Assembly: GCA_013362555.1 (NCBI GenBank)
Contig: JABFVX010000057.1
Location: 1 to 7,484 of the forward strand
Source of the DNA: Mycobacteriaceae bacterium
GTDB lineage: Bacteria > Actinomycetota > Actinomycetes > Mycobacteriales > Mycobacteriaceae
Reading direction: 5' to 3'
DNA: 7,484 nucleotides
In this document: positions 5,697 to 7,484 of the stretch, one piece after another
How positions within the stretch are numbered: the stretch's first letter is position 1
How the letters are laid out: the number at the start of each line of letters is the position of its first letter
The notes under the pieces: generated by a model
Seen by the model: the letters and a program-made list of their open reading frames with translations, nothing else
Told to the model about the DNA's origin: nothing
The model's database searches: none
Position numbers and translations under genes: made by a program

Positions 5697-5712
5697 ACAC
5701 AAGGTGTAGTGT
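5697..5712 (+). promoter_or_regulatory. NrdR box 2 (stronger), overlapping a -10-like hexamer
   Basis: ACACAAGGTGTAGTGT matches the NrdR consensus at 13 of 16 positions, with complete ACAC and GTGT ends. Its last six bases, TAGTGT (5707-5712), also fit the TANNNT -10 pattern, so NrdR binding here would block the promoter directly. No good -35 is seen at 17 bp. The location upstream of nrdHIE makes the assignment strong. Confidence 0.75.
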
Positions 5713-5885
5713 TAGCGACACCGAGAGAGCACCACAGTCGAACATCACCCACTGCCCCGATTGTCAACGAACGACACGGCAGTAGTGCGGATTTGAGCGA
5801 GGTTGGCACCGTCCGTTCCGGGCCTTTCGGTACGAAGCAGCAAACGATGTCAGCCGCCGTGCGGGACGTAGCAGAGAGGGACACG
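5713..5885 (+). other. Long untranslated leader of nrdHIE
   Basis: If transcription starts just after the hexamer at 5707-5712, about 165-170 nt precede the nrdH ATG. I found only weak pairing, such as TGTC (5762-5765) with GACA (5773-5776) nested in TGCC/GGCA, and no recognisable cobalamin riboswitch B12 box. A reading frame continues in phase upstream of nrdH from 5709, but it lacks family similarity, and a strong GAGAGGG at 5874-5880 marks the later start. A second promoter nearer nrdH is possible. Confidence 0.35.
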
Positions 5886-6119
5886 ATGACCATCACCGTC
5901 TACACCAAGCCGGCCTGCGTTCAGTGCACTGCGACCTACCGGGCGCTCGACAAGGCGGGGATCGAGTACACCGTGGTGGACATCTCCGAAGACGCCGACG
6001 CCCGCGACTACGTGATGGCGCTGGGTTACTTGCAGGCCCCGGTCGTGGTCGCGGGCAACGACCACTGGTCGGGTTTCCGTCCCGACCGGATCGGCTCGCT
6101 CACCGTGAGCGCTGCCTGA
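5886..6119 (+). CDS. nrdH: Glutaredoxin-like protein NrdH
   Basis: This 77-residue redoxin is the electron donor for class Ib ribonucleotide reductase and is itself reduced by thioredoxin reductase. It starts TITVYTKPACVQC, with the redox CVQC at residues 11-14, the same tetrapeptide as in E. coli NrdH. It has the APVV cis-proline region and the NrdH-specific WSGFRPDRI segment near the C-terminus. Length is normal for the family (about 75-80). GAGAGGG (5874-5880) five bases before the ATG decides the start. It is first in the nrdHIE operon, with 71 bp to nrdI. Confidence 0.96.
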   Translation: MTITVYTKPACVQCTATYRALDKAGIEYTVVDISEDADARDYVMALGYLQAPVVVAGNDHWSGFRPDRIGSLTVSAA

Positions 6120-6190
6120 CCGATTTCCGACCGGAGCATTCGGCCGCGGCGGCGCCCGGGTGCCCGAGCGGAGCGAGGAGGTGATCGGCG

Positions 6191-6622
6191 GTGTTGGTCT
6201 ACTTCTCCAGTGCGTCCGAGAACACTCACCGGTTCGTCCGCAAGCTGGGCTTGCCCGCCGTGCGGATTCCGCTGCACGACCGCGCCGGAGAATTCCGCGT
6301 CGACGAACCATATGTGCTGGTCACGCCGACCTACGGCGGGGGTCCGCACATCGCGGGACGCGGCTCGGGGCACGTGCCGAAGCCGGTGGTGCGGTTCCTC
6401 AACGACCCGCACAATCGCTCGCTGCTGCGGGGCGTGATCGCGGCGGGCAACACGAACTTCGGCGAATCCTACTGCGCCGCTGGGGATGTGATCTCACGCA
6501 AGTGTGAGGTCCCGTATCTGTACCGCTTCGAGCTCATGGGCACAACCGACGACGTCGACCGCGTCCGAGAGGGATTGGGATTGTTTTGGCAACAGCAACT
6601 GTCGCACCGAGTGGGCGCGTGA
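6191..6622 (+). CDS. nrdI: Flavodoxin-like NrdI
   Basis: NrdI is the FMN protein that supplies oxidant to assemble the dimanganese-tyrosyl radical of the class Ib small subunit NrdF. The 143 residues show the FMN loop [13 protein letters not shown] at the start, VTPTYGGG near 45-52, and [37 protein letters not shown] in the second half, all typical of actinobacterial NrdI. The GTG at 6191 has a strong GAGGAGG (6175-6181) nine bases upstream. The stop overlaps the nrdE start by 4 bp (GTGA), which suggests translational coupling. Confidence 0.96.
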   Translation: MLVYFSSASENTHRFVRKLGLPAVRIPLHDRAGEFRVDEPYVLVTPTYGGGPHIAGRGSGHVPKPVVRFLNDPHNRSLLRGVIAAGNTNFGESYCAAGDVISRKCEVPYLYRFELMGTTDDVDRVREGLGLFWQQQLSHRVGA

Positions 6623-7484
6623 TCCAGCCGAACCAGGCGAACGCGGCGGACATGGCGGGCACCGATTATCACGCGCTCAACGCGATGCTCAATCTCTACG
6701 CCCCGGACGGGTCGATCCAGTTCGACAAGGACCGGGACGCGGCGCGGCAGTACTTTCTGCAGCACGTCAACCAGAACACGGTCTTCTTCCACAACCTCGA
6801 CGAGAAGCTGGATTACCTGGTCGAGGAGAACTACTACGAGACAGAGGTTCTCGACCAGTACTCGCGGCCGTTCATCAAGAGCCTGTTCAAGCAGGCCTAC
6901 GGCAAGAAATTCAGGTTCCCGACCTTCCTCGGCGCCTTCAAGTACTACACCTCGTACACGCTGAAGACCTTCGACGGCAAGCGCTACCTCGAGCGTTTCG
7001 AGGATCGGGTGTGCATGGTCTCGCTGGCTCTCGCCGCCGGGGACGAAGCGCTGGCCCGGCAGTTGGTCGACGAGATCATGGACGGGCGCTTCCAGCCTGC
7101 GACCCCGACGTTCCTCAACTCCGGCAAGAAGCAGCGCGGCGAGCCGGTGAGCTGCTTCCTGCTGCGCATCGAGGACAACATGGAGTCGATCGGGCGGGCG
7201 ATCAACTCCGCGCTGCAGCTGTCCAAGCGTGGCGGGGGAGTCGCGCTGCTGCTCAGCAACATTCGCGAGTCGGGCGCGCCGATCAAGCAGATCGAGAACC
7301 AGTCGTCGGGCGTCATCCCCATCATGAAGCTGCTGGAGGACTCGTTCTCCTACGCCAACCAGCTCGGCGCGCGGCAGGGCGCGGGCGCGGTGTACCTGCA
7401 CGCGCACCACCCCGACATCTACCGCTTCCTCGACACCAAGCGGGAGAACGCGGACGAGAAGATCCGCATCAAGACGCTGTCGCT
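6619..7484 (+). CDS. nrdE: Class Ib ribonucleoside-diphosphate reductase alpha subunit NrdE (3' end beyond window)
   Basis: The first 288 codons of the catalytic subunit are present, out of roughly 700-720. The frame is open to the window end. It begins with GTG at 6619, overlapping the nrdI stop. No separate ribosome binding site is evident, and an ATG 11 codons later ([13 protein letters not shown]) is a less likely alternative. The order of segments matches mycobacterial Nrd[90 protein letters not shown] and [27 protein letters not shown]. Cys179 in PVSCFLL is the redox-active cysteine reduced in each cycle. There is no N-terminal ATP-cone, as expected for class Ib. Electrons come from NrdH, and NrdF should lie downstream. 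Confidence 0.97.
   Translation, partial: MIQPNQANAADMAGTDYHALNAMLNLYAPDGSIQFDKDRDAARQYFLQHVNQNTVFFHNLDEKLDYLVEENYYETEVLDQYSRPFIKSLFKQAYGKKFRFPTFLGAFKYYTSYTLKTFDGKRYLERFEDRVCMVSLALAAGDEALARQLVDEIMDGRFQPATPTFLNSGKKQRGEPVSCFLLRIEDNMESIGRAINSALQLSKRGGGVALLLSNIRESGAPIKQIENQSSGVIPIMKLLEDSFSYANQLGARQGAGAVYLHAHHPDIYRFLDTKRENADEKIRIKTLS

Noticed and set aside
5709..5885. N-terminal extension of NrdH
   Set aside because: It would add 59 residues outside the NrdH family, start inside the NrdR box and ignore the strong ribosome binding site at 5874-5880.
5713..5885. Cobalamin riboswitch before the nrd operon
   Set aside because: No B12 box or matching core was found, and the downstream enzyme is the B12-independent class Ib.
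4802..5896. Minus-strand 364-codon frame over the reductase and nrd upstream region
   Set aside because: It crosses the reductase gene, palindrome copy 3 and the NrdR boxes, and has no recognisable domain.

Overview
The window is high-GC actinobacterial DNA. The codon use, the fused MoaC-MoaB protein, the E. coli-type NadE and an NrdH/NrdI/NrdE series very close to the mycobacterial proteins point to a mycolic-acid actinomycete, most likely Nocardia or a close relative. This placement is inferred from protein resemblance recalled from memory, not from a search.

Left part (about 1-3100) is a molybdenum cofactor (Moco) locus. On the minus strand moeA and a moaC-moaB fusion form an operon with a 4-bp stop/start overlap. 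Divergently, on the plus strand, a moaA gene is followed by moaD. The moaA copy is broken: it has the radical-SAM cysteine motif, then a one-base frameshift, then loss of roughly the last two thirds of the gene, so that the remnant runs straight into the ribosome binding site of an intact moaD. A 9-codon ORF overlapping the moaCB stop may be the relic of a further gene (moaE is a guess). The locus therefore looks partly decayed.

Middle part (about 3100-5430) holds nadE (ammonia-dependent NAD+ synthetase, minus strand), a TetR-family regulator (minus strand) and, divergent from it, an NADPH-dependent FMN reductase-type flavoprotein. A clean 6-2-6 palindrome between tetR and the reductase is the probable TetR operator. 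A perfect 15-bp inverted repeat brackets the gap between the tetR stop and the nadE start.

Right part (about 5430-7484) is the class Ib ribonucleotide reductase operon nrdH-nrdI-nrdE (nrdE cut by the window end). Its upstream region carries two NrdR-box-like 16-mers whose starts are 32 bp apart (three helical turns), followed by a leader of about 170 nt.

The most striking non-coding signal is a family of three long near-perfect palindromes (at 1-48, 3109-3157 and 5436-5514), all built on the same sequence and all sitting just after gene stop codons. Copies 1 and 2 differ by compensatory base-pair changes, and copy 3 keeps several pairs as G-U wobbles, which is what a conserved RNA hairpin would show. 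They are probably transcription terminators or a mobile REP-like hairpin family. moaA, moeA and nadE each have a TANNNT -10-like hexamer 6-8 nt before the start codon, suggesting leaderless transcripts.
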